Source: Locusta migratoria
Lineage: Eukaryota > Arthropoda > Insecta > Orthoptera > Acrididae
Direction of reading: 5' to 3'
DNA: 64,000 nucleotides
NCBI GenBank assembly: GCA_026315105.1
Contig: CM048744.1
Coordinates: 358,237,168-358,301,167, forward strand
The notes below the pieces were generated by a model. That model did no database searches. It saw nothing but the letters and a program-made list of their open reading frames with translations, and was not told the DNA's origin. The translations under genes were made by a program, and so were the position numbers. Of the stretch, positions 34,382 to 45,207 are shown piece by piece (within the stretch, counting starts at the first letter, position 1; each line of letters begins with the position of its first letter).

Positions 34382-34576
34382 GCCGGCCGCGGTGGCCGAG
34401 GGGACTGAGGCGCTCCAGTCACGGTCTGCACGGCCACTACGGTCGGGGGTTCGAATCCCCCCTCGGACATGGATATTTGTGCCGTCCTTAGTATAAGCTA
34501 GTTCATAAGTAGTTTGTAAGCTTAGGGACTGATGACCCCGTAGTTAAGTCCCATAAGTTCTACAAACATTTGAACA
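34382..34576 (+). mobile_element. SINE family A
   Basis: Complete copy; the 11-bp repeat TTTTAAAACAA flanks it at 34371-34381 and 34577-34587. It splits the BED finger of the hAT transposase. Confidence 0.94.
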
Positions 34577-35228
34577 TTTTAAAACAAATGGAGCATTGTA
34601 CCTCACTGCTCCCGTATTTCGTGAAGTACTTCCACACTCGGGATGGTGCCATTTAATTTAAGACACAACCGATATCTGGCGAAGACAGCAAGGAACCGCC
34701 GCATGACCAGACGGAGGCGAGTCTCGTACACTGCCGGTGCACGCGCGTCGTCTAATATGCCACGCCACACAGCAACAGGTGCATCGATGCCTCAATAACT
34801 GCACCAGTTCTTAAGTTCTTATGCCACGCGTTTGTTGCGCGTTTCTGACTGCCGGGATTGTTCTCAAATTATCACTGATCGCTTTTCTTAGTTACTTCGA
34901 TGATCTAATATTTCACAGCAGTGGAAATTTAAGGAATAGCCCTAAATATTAGGGTCTACTAGTTATAATTTTTTAAAAATTATTTACACAAAACACATTT
35001 TGAACCACTACTACAGGAAGTAGTCGTACCGGTTATTTTACCAGGTTCTTGGCATTAACTAAAAAAACCGTTTACAACCGACACCAAATAAATACCGAAA
35101 AACAGTTATTCAAAACTAAAATCCCGGTATCGGTTTTAACCAGTCGGTTTTTCCCATCCCTACTGAGGAGTGCCCGTAGTATTCATTCTGACGCTGACTT
35201 CCCCTCTGCCGCCGGTCACCCCCACCAA

Positions 35229-35422
35229 CAGCACCTAGAAGACAAGGCGTTACAACAGGCCGTGCCTACGTCACACTTAGAGGCCCTGGTCGCCAGCTCA
35301 CTGGCTGGCCACTGCGGCACGCCCACCGTCGCGCAGGGTCGGCCAGTCAGATGGCGACCGAGGCCTCTAAGTGTGACGTAGGCACGGCCTGTTGTAACGC
35401 CTTGTCTTCTAGGTGCTGTTGC
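35229..35422. repeat. GC-rich perfect palindrome
   Basis: The arm at 35233-35293 (starting CAGCACCTAGAAGACAAGG) returns as its complement at 35356-35417 (ending CTTGTCTTCTAGGTGCTG), with essentially no mismatch over about 55 bp. The loop is GC-rich and also partly self-complementary (TGGCTGGCC and GGCCAGTCAG). It lies 60 bp outside hAT element 2. No coding was identified. Confidence 0.85.
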
Positions 35423-35497
35423 CCTCACCCGGCACTTCCTCACCCCTACCCAAGCTTCATCTCGTTCCGCAGGAGGTCTACTTTGCTATTATTTCTT

Positions 35498-35668
35498 CAA
35501 AAGCTTATGGGACTTGACTGCAGGGTCATCAGTCCCTAAACTTACAAACTACCTTATACTAAAGACAAAACCAATATCCATGCCCGAGGGAGGTTTCGAA
35601 CCCCCGACGGGGAACGGCCTCGTGCATCGGAGCATAGCGCCTCAATGCGCTTGACCACTCCGCCGCGA
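35498..35668 (-). mobile_element. SINE family A2
   Basis: Minus-strand head (complement of CGGGGGTTCGAAACC, with the variant stem GATGCACGAGGCCGTTCCCC) and shared body. A 12-bp repeat with one mismatch (CTATTATTTCTT and CTATTATTCCTT) flanks it at 35486-35497 and 35669-35680. Confidence 0.88.
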
Positions 35669-35711
35669 CTATTATTCCTTATTCATTATCTTATGAACTC
35701 CTGTGTTTTTG

Positions 35712-35965
35712 ACCGAGAGGGGTGGCGCAGTGGTAACACGCGGGACTCGCTTTCGGGAGGGCGTTGGTTTAAATCCACCTCCCCCCATCTAGATTTACGT
35801 TTTCCGTGATTTCCATAAATCACTATAAGCGAATGCGGGATGGTACTGTTGAAAGGACACAGCCGATTCCTTCGCCATCCTTACCAATATAATCAGAGCG
35901 TGAACTCCTGTTTCTAACAGCCGCGTTGTTGACGGGACGTTAAACCCTAAACTTATCTCCGCCGT
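35712..35965 (+). mobile_element. SINE family D
   Basis: Head GGGTGGCGCAGTGGTAACAC with a B-box-like GGTTTAAATCC. The body has TTTTCCGTGATTTCCATAAA and GACGGGACGTTAAA. The target duplication is not clear. Confidence 0.85.
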
Positions 35966-36207
35966 CTGTTCTTACCTCTTTCAATAAGGAGGAAAAAAAC
36001 ATGTAATATTAAATAATAATAATAATAAATAACTTCATAACGCATTTGGTAATGTAACATTGGTTCTAATCTTCCCGGCCACATATTTTGGCCATTATGG
36101 ACATTGCAAAAGTTTCAATTTCGTTTAACATGGTTACATTAGGAATACATAAGTGACATTCGCAACAGTTTCTCTCTTCGATTTCAGGAAAAATACGAAG
36201 TTGTGAA
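35966..36207. other. Unassigned spacer
   Basis: A short AAT-rich microsatellite lies near 36012-36033; otherwise I see nothing. Confidence 0.4.
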
Positions 36208-36218
36208 CCCCACACACG

Positions 36219-36416
36219 AAATGTTCAAATGTTTGTAGAGTCTATGGGACTTAACTACGGGGTCATCAGTCCCTAAACTTACAAACTACTTAAGAACTAG
36301 CTAATACTAAGGACGGCATAAATATCCATGCCCGAGGGGGGATTCGAACCCCCGACCGTAGTGGCCGTGCAGACCGTGACTGGAGCGCCTTAATCCCCTC
36401 GGCCACCGCGGCCGAC
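36219..36416 (-). mobile_element. SINE family A
   Basis: Complete minus-strand copy with an intact B box (GGGGGTTCGAATCCCCC on the complement). The 11-bp repeat CCCCACACACG flanks it at 36208-36218 and 36417-36427. Confidence 0.94.
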
Positions 36417-36499
36417 CCCCACACACGCAGCAAAAAATTGTCCAATTATCTATTCAGTCAATTTTAGTCGATTTCGCTCCATTTTAGAGATAATTTTCT

Positions 36500-37042
36500 C
36501 GTAAAAAGTAAAGCCGTATGGCATGAAAGGGTGGGAGACCCCGAAGGGCAGGTTCAGCTGCCTAATTGGAAAGGTTTTCCCTTTCCTTCGCGAAGTGCGA
36601 GTACTGTGTGCTGAAGTGTCTATGTTAAGTGTAGGTGACTGTAATGGGTGTGTGTAGTGTAGTATCATGTTCGTGTTGGAGAGGGTAAAAACCGGTGCCG
36701 GCACATAGCCTACACCTCTCGAAAAGAACCAAGGGGGGCGCTGAACTTAATGCACTCACCCGACGGACGGATCGCCATCAACAGTGTCCCATCTACTCAC
36801 TCCATGAGATACCGCTGAGAGGTTTGTAATTTAATCCAGGACACAGGTGCAAAGACTGGAGATCAGGGAGTTTACACCACCACCCCTCCTGTCCCCTCTG
36901 CTGTAAAGCAAAGGAAAGTTTGTCAACACTCCGTGCGTACCCGGTCGGTTACCCATCCAAAGACTGGCCACGTCTGATGGTGCTTAAACTCCGTGATCTG
37001 GCGCAAAACACTGTATCCAACGCGGCACGGCCGTTGGCCACG
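36500..37042 (-). mobile_element. 5S-rRNA-derived repeat (SINE3-like)
   Basis: The complement begins at 37040 with a 120-bp 5S-like head and runs on through a non-coding body to about 36500. A 5S head with its internal Pol III control region and an unrelated body is the design of 5S-derived SINEs. The body has no frame that I recognise. The left limit is approximate and no target duplication was found. Confidence 0.72.
36921..37040 (-). pseudogene. 5S rRNA-like sequence
   Basis: On the complement, 120 bp carry the 5S landmarks in order: GGCCAACGGCCGTGCC at the start, GATCACGGAGTTTAAGCA in the box A region, GTGGCCAGTCTTTGGATGGG, then GTAACCGACCGGG in the box C region. The length equals a normal 5S gene, but there are many substitutions and no terminal T run, so it is not a functional gene. 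Confidence 0.78.
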
Positions 37043-37108
37043 GAGGGGGTGTTGAACCGAAATATCTGAGTCATTTTAGGTTGGCTGTTTCTGAGACTTT
37101 TCCTATTA

Positions 37109-37400
37109 TCTCCATATATAAAAATGAATGTTTGCCTGTATATCCTCTGTGTGTTCATAAACCATTCATTCGATTGCAATGAAACTTTGGTGAACTGTTC
37201 ACCGCACGCCCACGAAGGATCCTCACCCAAAAACAAAAGAGCACGACACGTGGCTCAGGAGATATGACGTCAAAACAATGAGAGGCCACCGCGTGAGAAT
37301 ACTCAGATTCATGCGTCTATTACTGGGAAATGGGAGTTTTTAGGGACCAGCAACAAAATTTGCGTGTACTTTCGGACGTTTATGAAGCGTTTTGTAACCG
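37109..37400 (+). mobile_element. Possible Helitron-like 5' fragment
   Basis: The sequence TCTCCATATATAAAAATGAA follows an A, the usual Helitron insertion context and 5' end. No matching CTAG hairpin terminus was found downstream, so it is a truncated copy at best and the right limit is arbitrary. Confidence 0.45.
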
Positions 37401-37426
37401 CCCCCCCCCCCCACTACACACACACA

Positions 37427-37491
<65 letters not shown>
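37400..37491. repeat. Poly(C) plus (AC)n microsatellite
   Basis: A run of about 13 C is followed by an AC dinucleotide tract of about 75 bp to 37491. It explains the His-Thr repeat frames read across it. Confidence 0.95.
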
Positions 37492-37496
<5 letters not shown>

Positions 37497-37682
37497 CGAA
37501 ACGAAAAGAAGTCTACCACTCAAAACAGTTTCGCTGTAGATGCCATAAAACTTTCTTATCAGGCATGACCTTGTATAAATAAAATAAAGTTATCATTAGA
37601 GATTTGCATGTTACTATTAATTTTCGTCTGCAGGTCTCCATTAATTCTTTTGCACCCACAATTAAGCAATCTGTTTTCTTTA

Positions 37683-38247
37683 TCTATATAAAAGCGAAAG
37701 GAGACTCATTATCTCACTGACTAAACACGATATCTCGAAAACTACTTCGCCGCGGTGGAGTAGCCGAGCGGTCTAAAGCGTCTCGCTGCGGAGCGCACCG
37801 GTGCTCGCCGTGGAGGTTCGAGTCCTCCCTGGGGCATGGGTGTGTGTGTTGTCCTTAGCTTAGTTTACCTAGGTTTAAGTAGTTTGTAAGCTACGGACTG
37901 ATGACCACGCAGTTTGGTCCGATAGATTTACAAACATTTGAACATTTGAAAACTACTTCACCTATGAAGCTGAAATTTGGCAGGAATGTTTTTATAGGTA
38001 GAAAACGTCAGCTAATAAAGTATTTTGTGATAGGTGCCTGGCGGAGCATACTTCTCCTACAGACTCACGAAATCTACAGTTTCATTCCGATCTTCACGAA
38101 ATTTCGCACACTTGACCTTCAAAGGAAGAGGTATGTCACCGTCTACCTTAAGTTTCATACGGTGCATGGGGGAGAGTACTTTGCAACATAAAAATTGATC
38201 CTTAAATACCTTAAATAACTTCAGAACGGCTCGACCGATTTCACAGA

Positions 38248-38304
<57 letters not shown>

Positions 38305-38748
38305 CGTTATTCTCAGAAAAAGGGTTGTGTGAAATAAAAATGGAATATTTGAGAACAAAAAAGTGCGTTTTTCAAAGTGACCCTGGTTTTCTAATGCATA
38401 GAAATCTATAGTTTTGTTCCGATATTGATGAAATTTGCACACTCCACCTTAAAAACAAGAGGAATGTCACTGTCTGTATGAAATTTCGTTCGGTGCATGG
38501 TGGAGGGTACTTAACATACGGAATTTTACAAAATGCATAGTTTTTCTACAATCCTTATGAATTTTTGTACACATGACCTTTAAACCAAGAGGAAGATATA
38601 AGTTTATATGGTACATGACAGAGGGTACCTTGCAGAAAACTTTGCCGAGGGAGAGAAAGAAGTGGATGCAGAGAGAGGGAGGAAGGGGATGTGGACTACG
38701 AGAATGTAAGATAGATAAACACTAGGGCAACGCCGGGTTTACAGCTAG
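37683..38748 (+). mobile_element. Non-autonomous Helitron-like element 2
   Basis: It starts TCTATATAAAAGCG after an A (37682) and ends GGGCAACGCCGGGTTTACAG followed by CTAG (38745-38748) before a T. This is the A/T insertion context of Helitrons. The termini match element 1 at 8118-9158. A SINE B and a 55-T run (38250-38304) lie inside. No Rep/helicase coding. Confidence 0.84.
37749..37947 (+). mobile_element. SINE family B
   Basis: Complete copy; the 12-bp repeat GAAAACTACTTC flanks it at 37737-37748 and 37948-37959. Inserted in Helitron-like element 2. Confidence 0.94.
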
Positions 38749-38899
38749 TATATATATACATATATATAAATGTCGGCTGTACACGATACTCTTTTACCAA
38801 ATTGTAATATATGGACTAATTTCATACAAAAATTCTATCGTCCCGAGTGAAATCACGCAGTGAAGTAACGAAGGTTAGATTGTCGTTCCTTCCACGACA

Positions 38900-39115
38900 A
38901 TGGCGCTACATTTGAGAGGACGGGCGTTCAAACCCGACTCCGACCATCCCGATCTAAGTTGTCCGTGATTTACGTAAATCACTCCAGGCAAATATCGGGA
39001 TGTTTCTTTTGGAAGTGCACATCCCTGCCGACAACTGTCTGGTTTTGCGAACTCCGTGTCTAACGACCTAATGGCGACGGGCGATTAAATCCTAATCTTC
39101 ATTCCCTCCTCTCTT
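38900..39115 (+). mobile_element. SINE family D (degenerate)
   Basis: B-box-like GTTCAAACCCG, then GTCCGTGATTTACGTAAATC, CAGGCAAATATCGGGATG and GGCGACGGGCGATTAAA. The head is too decayed to read. No flanking repeat is visible. Confidence 0.7.
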
Positions 39116-39636
39116 GCACAAAATGGTAATTAGAAACAAGGCACAAATAGACAATAACGGAAGAAGAATTCAGTCTCACTCCCTTGAAGGAACAACACCC
39201 AAGTTCCTCAGTTATTCAGGGAAGCTACGGAAAAACGAAATTAGATTAACCCGACAGAGATGCGAACATCACGTCTACCACTCGAAAATCTGCTCCACTT
39301 CGATAGGAGAAAATGGAAAGAGATTCTAATCCTACATGAAGGCACAGTTAATTATTTCACTACCGATTACAATGCAGCTATTGCGGAGTTTCTAAATACC
39401 GTTTTTCGGTGTTGGGAAAGTTAAAAAGTAACTACGTTGCATAAATGTTACATCCCTGAAAAGCAATGTAGTTACAGTTATAGTTACTATATATCGAAAG
39501 TAACTGTATAAGTTACAAGTATCTTTACAGTTATTTTTCAAAATTGTAGCTCATTTGTAAATTCATAATGAAGCCTACACACGTAGAAACAAGCTTTAAT
39601 GTCAAACAATAATTAAATACATTAATACAGGTATAA

Positions 39637-39949
39637 GGTAAAAAGGTAAAGCAGTCAACAATCCGAAGATTGGTTTGAACAGCACAGTGCTTTACTAGGC
39701 ATGGTCCTGTTTGGAGGTGGTATGCCGTTGCCTTCCAATGACCTTCAAACTGAATTACCCAGCCAGTTATAGGGGGACCTACAGTTTAACGTGAGTTCCG
39801 AACCACTTTGCTACTCGGTATTTTTCACATTAGCAATACTGCCAGAGGTGAAAGAAGTGGAAAGTGACAGATAAAAATGCTAGGACCTGGCGTGGATCGA
39901 ACCCGCGACCTTCGGATTTATAGTCTGCCACTGCACTACGTAGCTGCAC
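39637..39949 (-). mobile_element. SINE family G (copy 1)
   Basis: On the complement the head has A-box-like GTAGTGCAGTGG and a B box GGGTTCGATCC. The body contains the complement of GGTGGTATGCCGTTGCCTTC. A 13-bp repeat with one mismatch (AATACAGGTATAA and AATACAGATATAA) flanks it. A second copy lies at 55782-56079. Confidence 0.85.
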
Positions 39950-40112
39950 AATACAGATATAACTAATAATAATAAATAATTAATGCATCATTTAATAATT
40001 TCCCACAGCATCTTCTATCTCAGTGCATCTCAGTTCCTCAGTTTGTTCATTTTTTAAAAAAAAAGTTGTTTTCAAAAGTTCCTTCTCATGAAAGTTCCGT
40101 ATCATGTTCTTC

Positions 40113-40263
40113 GCCGCGGTGGAGTAGCCGAAGCCGGGCGCCGTGGCTCAGCGCGCCCGGTCAGAGGGCTCAACGCCCTCTGCAATAAAAAAGCTGAGCC
40201 AAGAACACAAACGAACAAAAATGATCAGCGTCCGCAATGAACGGAACTACGCATAGGGCACAA

Positions 40264-40303
<40 letters not shown>

Positions 40304-40483
40304 CGGTTTAAAGCGTCTCTCTGCGGAGCGCGCGGTTGCTCGCCGTGTAGGTTCGAGTCTTCCCTGAGGCATGGGTGTGTGTGTTGTCCTTAGGTTATTT
40401 TACTTTAGTTTAAGTAGTTTGTAAGCTACGGACTGATGGCCACGCAGTTTCGTATGATAGATTTACAAACATTTGAACATTTT
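40113..40483 (+). mobile_element. SINE family B, interrupted by SINE H
   Basis: The head begins GCCGCGGTGGAGTAGCCGA. After a 169-bp insertion it resumes GCGGTTTAAAGCGTCTC and runs through the full body. The 11-bp repeat TCATGTTCTTC flanks it at 40102-40112 and 40484-40494. Confidence 0.92.
40133..40301 (+). mobile_element. SINE family H inside the head of a SINE B
   Basis: It starts GCCGGGCGCCGTGGCTCAGC, then GGTCAGAGGGCTCAACGCCC and AATAAAAAAGCTGAGCCAAG, and ends in about 36 A. The inserted point is inside the A-box region of the SINE B tRNA head. A second copy, on the minus strand at 50536-50690, confirms the family. Confidence 0.82.
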
Positions 40484-40918
40484 TCATGTTCTTCGTTATT
40501 TGCGTTTCCGTGAAAACTCCCGACTTTATTGTCTACAATATATTCGCATCGCCTGTTACGCTGAAATGGCAGCTATGAGCAAACATTCCAAAATATGGTA
40601 TTCGCATGGTATGGTACTGTAGACCAGAGTTAGCAATGAACAATATTGCAGAACATGTTTCAAACTCATTGTAAAAGCGCCTTAACGCCAACAGCGAGCA
40701 AAAAACTAACCTGTACATGTTATCTGAAGTTCGTTGTAGAGTTTCCACTGCTTTGAATTATTTTCCCACCGACACACTATTTGCAGCGTAAAAAATATGA
40801 ACATTTCAGCGTAAGCTGACCGATGCATACGTGTGTCTTTTTCTCCATGTCCGAATGTGTGCAAAGTAATCGGAGACCGCACGCTGTTTACGTGTGTTAC
40901 GTCAGGTGATTGTTATGT

Positions 40919-41137
40919 AAAGATAAAAATAACAGTCTAGTTCGTAAAATTTTACAATTTATTACTGAGGTAACCGGTTTCGATCTAAGGTCAGATCGGC
41001 GAGCAGTCGCCGCACGCTCACCGCCTGAACATCTACAGCGAGAGGTCTGAAGATGATCTAATCTTAGATCGAAACCGGCTACCTCAGTAATAAATTGTAA
41101 AATTTTGCTAACTAGACTGTTATTTTTATCTTTAAAT
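40919..41137. repeat. Foldback repeat with an ACCGGTTTCGATC motif
   Basis: The left arm (TAAAGATAAAAATAACAGTC onward) returns as its complement at the right end (GACTGTTATTTTTATCTTTA), with arms of about 75 bp. Inside lie AACCGGTTTCGATCTAAG and CTTAGATCGAAACCGG. The loop is GC-rich. Confidence 0.88.
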
Positions 41138-42099
41138 AATTATAAGTTCGCTCTCTTTTCCAAATAAGGAAACCATGTTTTCCAAACTGATTGATTGTTA
41201 TGTCCTCATTTTTGCGTACATCATTTTAAAATAGAAATAATATGAATGAATGAGCACTAGTAAATGTTATATCGGTATTAACTGTATAATTCATACATTT
41301 ACTACGTACGTTGCTGAAAAGATTTAATTTAAAAACAGTTTCTTTTTCTCTCTTCACTAAACTAAAAAGCCTGGTATTCTGCAGTCTTGAGATTCTTAGA
41401 AAAATGTAACGATACTTCCGTTACATCGTTAACCGATAAAAGTAACTTAGTTACAGTTAAAGTTACTTTATGCAAATAATAACGCCGATACCGTCCGAAA
41501 TGCAACACTAGAAACGGAGTTACAAGTAACACATTACTCCCCAACTCTGATTTTCCGCAATTCTTTCAACAAAGAAGAGATCTTAAATATTCCTTAATAT
41601 TCCTTTCGAAAAAAGGATATGAACATTTGATTCTCTCATTCTTGTCGAACAGGCTTAGCGTTGTATCTACAGTGACTTTGAACCCAGTATTTACTCCTCC
41701 TGCCGCAATACAAGGCAACATTTTTCACATCTGTCAGCGTAGAAGTTGCACTTTTTATTCGTTTGTATCTTGAATACAGGAGTATTAAATATAGGACATG
41801 ACAGTAAACGTTTTCATTAGGATTTGTGTTTCATAGAAGTTACTCATTTTAATTTATGGACCATCTGAAAAGTAGAATTATTATACAAAAGAACAGACAA
41901 TATCACAAATTCTTTTTTTATTTTGATAACCGGTTTCGGCAGGTTACACTACCATCATCGGATCTGTATTTGAGATACGCCATATCACATAGCAAAATAA
42001 AAATTAAGGTTTTCGCCAACACTAAAATAGCATACCAAAGATTCATTCTTATTATGTTTCCTATGTGATGTGTAGCATGTAAAAGACAAATGTGATGAT

Positions 42100-44835
42100 G
42101 GCAGTTAGATTAGATTAATACTTGTTCAATAGATCAGAAATACGACATTCCGCAATAATGTGGAACATGTCATTTTAATAAGTAGTCTATATACATGACA
42201 ATATGTGAAGGAATTTTTGTTTTGTTTTTTTATACATAATCTGGTTTTTTTTTTTTTTTTTTTTTGAGAAATTCTTTTTAAATATCAGTTGGCTATCTGG
42301 CAGGCTTTTGATGCTACTTGGTAAGTGACCAAAGACTTTTGTGTCTAACTTTGACACAGGAAGGGGTGAATTATGATGCCAAAAAAGTCTTTGGTCACTT
42401 ATCAAATAGTGAATATCACCTTTTCTCCTAGTTTTCTAGCTATACACACTGCTATTACTTTTGAATTGGGTCGGATTGTAATTAACAAATTTCATAAGTG
42501 AATACATATATTGTGAAACTACAGTGAATTATCCCTAAATCCTTAAATAAATGTCTGCAGGATGATCTTGGGTGGGCTCCAGCAGTTATTCTGATTACAC
42601 ACTTTTTTGCAGTGAATACTTTTATACTTAATGTTGAATTTTCCCAAAATATGATCCCATAAGAAATCAGTGAATGAAAATAGGCATAGTAAGCTAATTT
42701 ACTGAGATGTATATCACCAAACTCTGCAGTGACCCTGATAGCATAAGTAGCTTAACTCAAACGTTTCAGAAGATCTTCAATGTGTTTCTTCCAATTCAAT
42801 CCCTCACCAATGCAAACACCTAAAATTTTTGAATATTATGTCTTAGCGACAGATTTCTATTTAAAGTCTGTATTTATTAATGGTGTCAAGCTGTTTATTG
42901 TATGAAATTGTATATACTCGGTTTTGTCGAATTTTAGATAGAGTCATTTGTAGAGAACCACTTACTAATTTTCTGAAAGACATAATTTACAATATCATCA
43001 GTTAATTCCTGTTTTTCAGGTGTGATAGTGAAATATGTCTTCCTAATGTTAAAAATAATAAGATATTAAAAAAATATTTTAAATGACGAAAAGAAAGTAA
43101 TGGTTCCATGTAACTCATGTAAATTTAGAAAAAGTAGCGCCTGACAAAATAATGTTCCGCGAAAAGAAAGTTAACACCGAAAGCAAACGAATTTTGAAAT
43201 CAACCGTAATTTTTGAAATGAAAAGATTGGCGGCAAAATTACGGCGGGAGAAATATCTCAAGCTAGTGGCAACGTTTCAAATCACTGTTAATGAAAATTG
43301 TGCCTGCAAAAATTTTCTGTAACTGAATGGAGCTGGAAAATGGCACAAAAATATTTAATTTTAGCAACGTGCCTAAAAACCTGCCTGATTTCGAAGCTCG
43401 TTACAAGTACATTGTACAGAAACTAATTGTTGGAATGCACTCGTAAACACCAATGTAACATAAGTCCTCGGCTAGCAAAGAAAAATTAAAAATAATTAAA
43501 TTTCGAGAAACTGATGTATATCTCAGGGACGTTTAATGCGGAATAAAAGATTCTAAGATAATTATGGAGTATTGTGCATCGTTCCAACATTTAATTTCGC
43601 ACACTGCAAAGAAAATGGCGGCTGGTGGCAATCTGTAAGTAAAATTCATACACTTTTAATATATTATACAGTAAAGAATAATGAGATGACTATAAATAAA
43701 AATATTGAGAAATGCAAATTTTCATTAAATGAAATTAGCTGTCTTATATTCTGAAAAACATTACACACACTTACAATAATTTCTAACATCCATTCTGTGC
43801 GCGAAAAGAAATTAAACTCAGAGCAACGCGCTATTGCGTACGAAACCTATTGAATGCTAGACCAAGAAGAAGACAGAATGGAGACTGCTGCTCCTTCTTA
43901 TTAAGTTAAACATATGATAGGCGAAAATATACTTTTGTTTCGACAGATAAAAATGTGCTTGTTAGCGTTATAAATTATTTTCTTGATGGTTGTGTAGTAA
44001 TTTGCATGAAGTAGACACAGAATAATCGTAACAAATACAAGAAATTAATTGTGAAGAATAAATAAATATTGAAATAAAATCCGGGATTCCCATGAAACGT
44101 TATAATAGCTGTATTTGTATCGTTAGCAACAAGCTTAGCATCTTCGTGAATATATAATGGCAAGTCATTAATATATATTAAGAATAACAAAGGAACCAAG
44201 ACCAAACCTTGTGGGACCCATTTTTGATATCTCTCCAGTTAGAGGAATTAGCTGTTTCTTATTTCGACTTTCTGCACTCTTCCAGTTAAGTATGATTTAA
44301 ACCATATGTGCACTGTCCCACTCGTACCACAATACTTAAGCTTATCTGGAAGAATTCCATGATTTACACAATGAAAAGCCTTTGAAAGGTCACAAAAAAT
44401 CTCAACAGGTGATGTCAGGTTATTTTGAGCATTTAACATTTCACAGTATTTACTGTTGAAAAACGTTTCTGAAAACCGTACTGACATTTTGTTAGTGCTT
44501 CATTTTTACTAATGTGTGAGGCTACTCAGGAGTATATTACTTTTTAAAATTTTGGATAAAGCTGTCAGAAGTGAGATTGGGCGGTAGTTGTTGACATCAG
44601 ACGTATCCCCTCTTTTATGCAATGGTTTAACCTCAGTCTATGAGGGAAAATACCCTGCTTTAAAGAGCTATTACATATGTGAGTAATAATCCTTCTTATC
44701 TCTTGGGCAAAAGCTTTTAATACCCTGCTGGAAATGCCATCAATTCCATGTGAGCTTTTACTATTGAGAGAGTTTATTATTTTTCTAATATCCGAGAGAA
44801 GGGTGGGTGGAATTTCAATTATATCAAACTGTGTA
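42100..44835 (-). mobile_element. CR1-like LINE relic (minus strand)
   Basis: On the complement the pieces occur in LINE order: SPVEIFCDLSKAFHCVNHGI and FKSYLTGRVQKVE (44487-44248), then PLLFLIYINDLPLYIHEDAK (44205-44140), and near the end KVFGHLPSSIKSL (about 42345). The tail complements to TAATCTAATCTAA near 42104. This is the same family as 22506-24483. The catalytic aspartate pair is lost and frames change often. About 900 bp of unrelated-looking AT-rich sequence (43060-43970) sits between the reverse-transcriptase and C-terminal parts. Confidence 0.78.
43060..43970. other. Unassigned AT-rich segment within the CR1-like relic
   Basis: It interrupts the order of LINE blocks, so it may be an insertion, but I found no terminal repeats or target duplication. 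Confidence 0.4.
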
Positions 44836-44885
44836 GTAATGGCGACCTGCCGAAATCAGTTTTCTAAATACAAAAAGAATTAGCG

Positions 44886-45207
44886 ATGTTTGCTGTTGTT
44901 TTGTATAATAGTTTGTATATTACATCTAGAACTAAGTCAATTGTATTAATATCTCGGTACGCCTCTGATACGCGCAGCGGAAGTGGTTTCATCCGCTTCG
45001 TTCACGGAACGTATAAAAGTACTGACACTTCTTGAGTGCGAGAGTAAGACGTTTAACAGGTTGCGCCGAAAATAGCATTTTATGTTTGGCGAAGCAAAAT
45101 GTTCTAAACAGCTTGAAGGGTACATACACGTAGCAAAGAATATTCGCGGACAGCTGAAGCGGCACGCTGAGAAGCCACGGTCAAACCAAGAATGACGCGT
45201 ATGTCGA
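44886..45207. other. Unassigned spacer
   Basis: No recognisable feature. Confidence 0.35.

Larger units (their letters stand above)
33440..34652 (-). pseudogene. hAT transposase, N-terminal part, split by two SINEs
   Basis: On the minus strand the frame opens at the ATG at 34652-34650 (MAPSRVWKYFTKYG) with the first cysteine pair (CSIC). After the SINE A at 34382-34576 it gives GGGTSNMLCHLRRKHS. This is a BED zinc finger (W-x-y-F, C-x2-C, H-x4-H) cut in the middle by the SINE. A Ser/Pro-rich linker follows (frame at 34208-33975, ending LRQITLFENHE). Next come ALVFMVCKDASLSCGE (33770-33830) and, beyond the SINE B, VPMYKLPSRKTVS (about 33485-33540), a hAT-type PSRKT block. A frameshift separates finger and linker. 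The catalytic domain and dimerisation region are missing. Confidence 0.82.
32563..35162 (-). mobile_element. hAT element 2 with AACCGGTT subterminal repeats
   Basis: The ends are TAGGGATGGCGG (left) and CCCATCCCTA (right). The 8-bp flanks CTGCGGAG (32555-32562) and CTGAGGAG (35163-35170) differ at one base. Subterminal sequence at both ends is full of AACCGG, CCGGTT and TTTTCGGTT blocks, likely transposase-binding repeats. A BED-finger transposase relic lies inside on the minus strand. SINEs C, B and A are inserted in it. The DDE catalytic core was not found, so part of the element is deleted. Confidence 0.87.
39407..41549. mobile_element. hAT-like element 3 with GTTAC subterminal repeats
   Basis: The left end GGTGTTGGGAAAG and the right end CTCCCCAACTC are imperfect inverted repeats. 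Both subterminal regions are dense in GTAAC and GTTAC (for example AAAAAGTAACTACG, ATAGTTACT, AAAGTAACTTAGTTAC, GGAGTTACAAGTAACAC). This layout resembles hAT elements of the CAGNGTTGGG type. The 8-bp duplication is unclear and no transposase was found. It holds a SINE G, a SINE B with its own insert, and a foldback. Confidence 0.62.
41905..44885. repeat. Foldback arms enclosing a CR1-like relic
   Basis: The left arm near 41908-41950 (ATTTTGATAACCGGTTTCGG, then CAGGT) has a diverged complement near 44850-44885 (GACCTGCCGAAATCAGTTTT). The arms may be the ends of one foldback element split by the retrotransposon. The match is short, so this is tentative. Confidence 0.5.

Noticed and set aside
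35049..35539. Overlapping frames around 35.05-35.54 kb as a small gene
   Set aside because: They read through both arms of the GC-rich palindrome, so the peptides on opposite strands repeat one another; no domain is present.
37330..37582. Open frames with His-Thr repeats
   Set aside because: They are a translation of the (AC)n microsatellite.
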